Below, piece after piece: positions 63,709 through 64,000 of a stretch of DNA of 64,000 nucleotides (position 1 is the first letter of the stretch; each line of letters starts with the position of its first letter). The notes under the pieces were generated by a model. That model saw only the letters and a program-made list of their open reading frames with translations, was not told the origin of the DNA and did not search any database. A program made the position numbers and the translations under genes. This stretch comes from Candidatus Azobacteroides sp. (GTDB lineage: Bacteria > Bacteroidota > Bacteroidia > Bacteroidales > WRGA01). The DNA lies in the NCBI GenBank assembly GCA_021201815.1, contig JAJQEC010000090.1, positions 116,503-180,502 on the forward strand, in the 5' to 3' direction.

Positions 63709-63843
63709 ATAAGAATAAATAATAAAATACAAATGGCCACCGTTCCATGCCCTGTCGCAGTGGCCATATTTGTAATTGAAGAATGAACTTAAACGTAACC
63801 GCTTTTTAAAACTTCACTGCTTTTTCCGGTTGGAAATAAGGTG

Positions 63844-63990
63844 TTATCCGGTATCCCCCACTCTTCCCTTCTCCGAAGGGAAGTACCTTTTTCTACGAAA
63901 AAGGGGAAGGGTTTACCCACGGTAGAAAACCAGATTGTTATCCGGAAACCCCACCCCTTTTGGCGAAGCCAAAAGGTACTCCCCTCGTAC
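63844..63990. repeat. palindromic intergenic repeat, two units
   Basis: Two units start with TTATCCGG (63844 and 63938), each followed by C-rich sequence and perfect hairpins: CTTCCCTT/AAGGGAAG (63863-63883), CCTTTTT/AAAAAGG, and CCTTTTGGC/GCCAAAAGG (63955-63975). A minus-strand frame open across this region is an artefact of the repeats. Confidence 0.7.
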
Positions 63991-64000
63991 GTTTGCATGA

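Noticed and set aside
63789..63998. 69-codon minus-strand ORF at the right edge
   Set aside because: It runs through palindromic repeats and has no coding features.

Overview
The window looks like chromosome of an anaerobic, plant-polysaccharide-degrading member of the Bacteroidales, possibly near Dysgonomonadaceae or Parabacteroides. Supporting signs are the SusD-type protein, glycan-degrading gene clusters, type IX secretion (T9SS) C-terminal sorting domains on secreted proteins, an Lnb-type lipoprotein N-acyltransferase, BspA-like leucine-rich repeats, and promoters of the TTTG / TAnnTTTG type. The species cannot be fixed by eye.

Region 1 (1-20070) is a polysaccharide utilisation locus on the plus strand. 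It runs: SusD-like protein (cut by the window edge), small surface lipoprotein, GH28, GH2, beta-propeller lipoprotein, two tandem beta-helix proteins with T9SS tails, a terminator, then GH31, GH3, a serine beta-lactamase-fold hydrolase and two SGNH acetylesterases. The mix suggests acetylated pectin or hemicellulose side chains as substrate.

Region 2 (20071-22904) holds a PcfK pseudogene with three in-frame stops, a clear promoter, a 31-codon signal-peptide-like ORF and a DKNYY-repeat protein.

Region 3 (22905-42727) is a 19.8 kb integrative mobilizable island inserted in tRNA-Asn(GTT). A 43-bp direct repeat of the tRNA 3' part marks both ends. Inside are a tyrosine integrase, an IS256-family element with 8-bp target duplications, excisionase-like and mobilization genes, a four-gene defence-type operon (XRE regulator, PLD-helicase, Eco57I-type methylase, SMC/RecF-like ATPase; it resembles the helicase-methylase-ATPase or Hma architecture), a fused MNT-HEPN protein and two small unknown genes. 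Three mobility genes (excisionase-like HTH, DUF3408 protein, relaxase) are each broken by one in-frame stop while the defence genes are open, so the island looks immobilised with its cargo kept.

Region 4 (42728-49600) has a candidate small RNA, two blocks of 22-nt-period repeats, a gene with an in-frame TGA lying in the loop of a perfect hairpin, a WGR-like/ankyrin/beta-propeller protein, a relic island end, and a tannase-family esterase.

Region 5 (49600-64000) is mostly core-like: PfkB sugar/nucleoside kinase, CtpA-type protease, tRNA-Arg, Fic protein, BspA-like T9SS protein, acyltransferase, lipoprotein, esterase, six-hairpin glycosidase and Lnb. It also carries a cassette of two previously unannotated micropeptides sharing a KGTGPRSP motif in front of a three-helix membrane protein, and REP-like repeats in inverted pairs that bracket the Fic gene.
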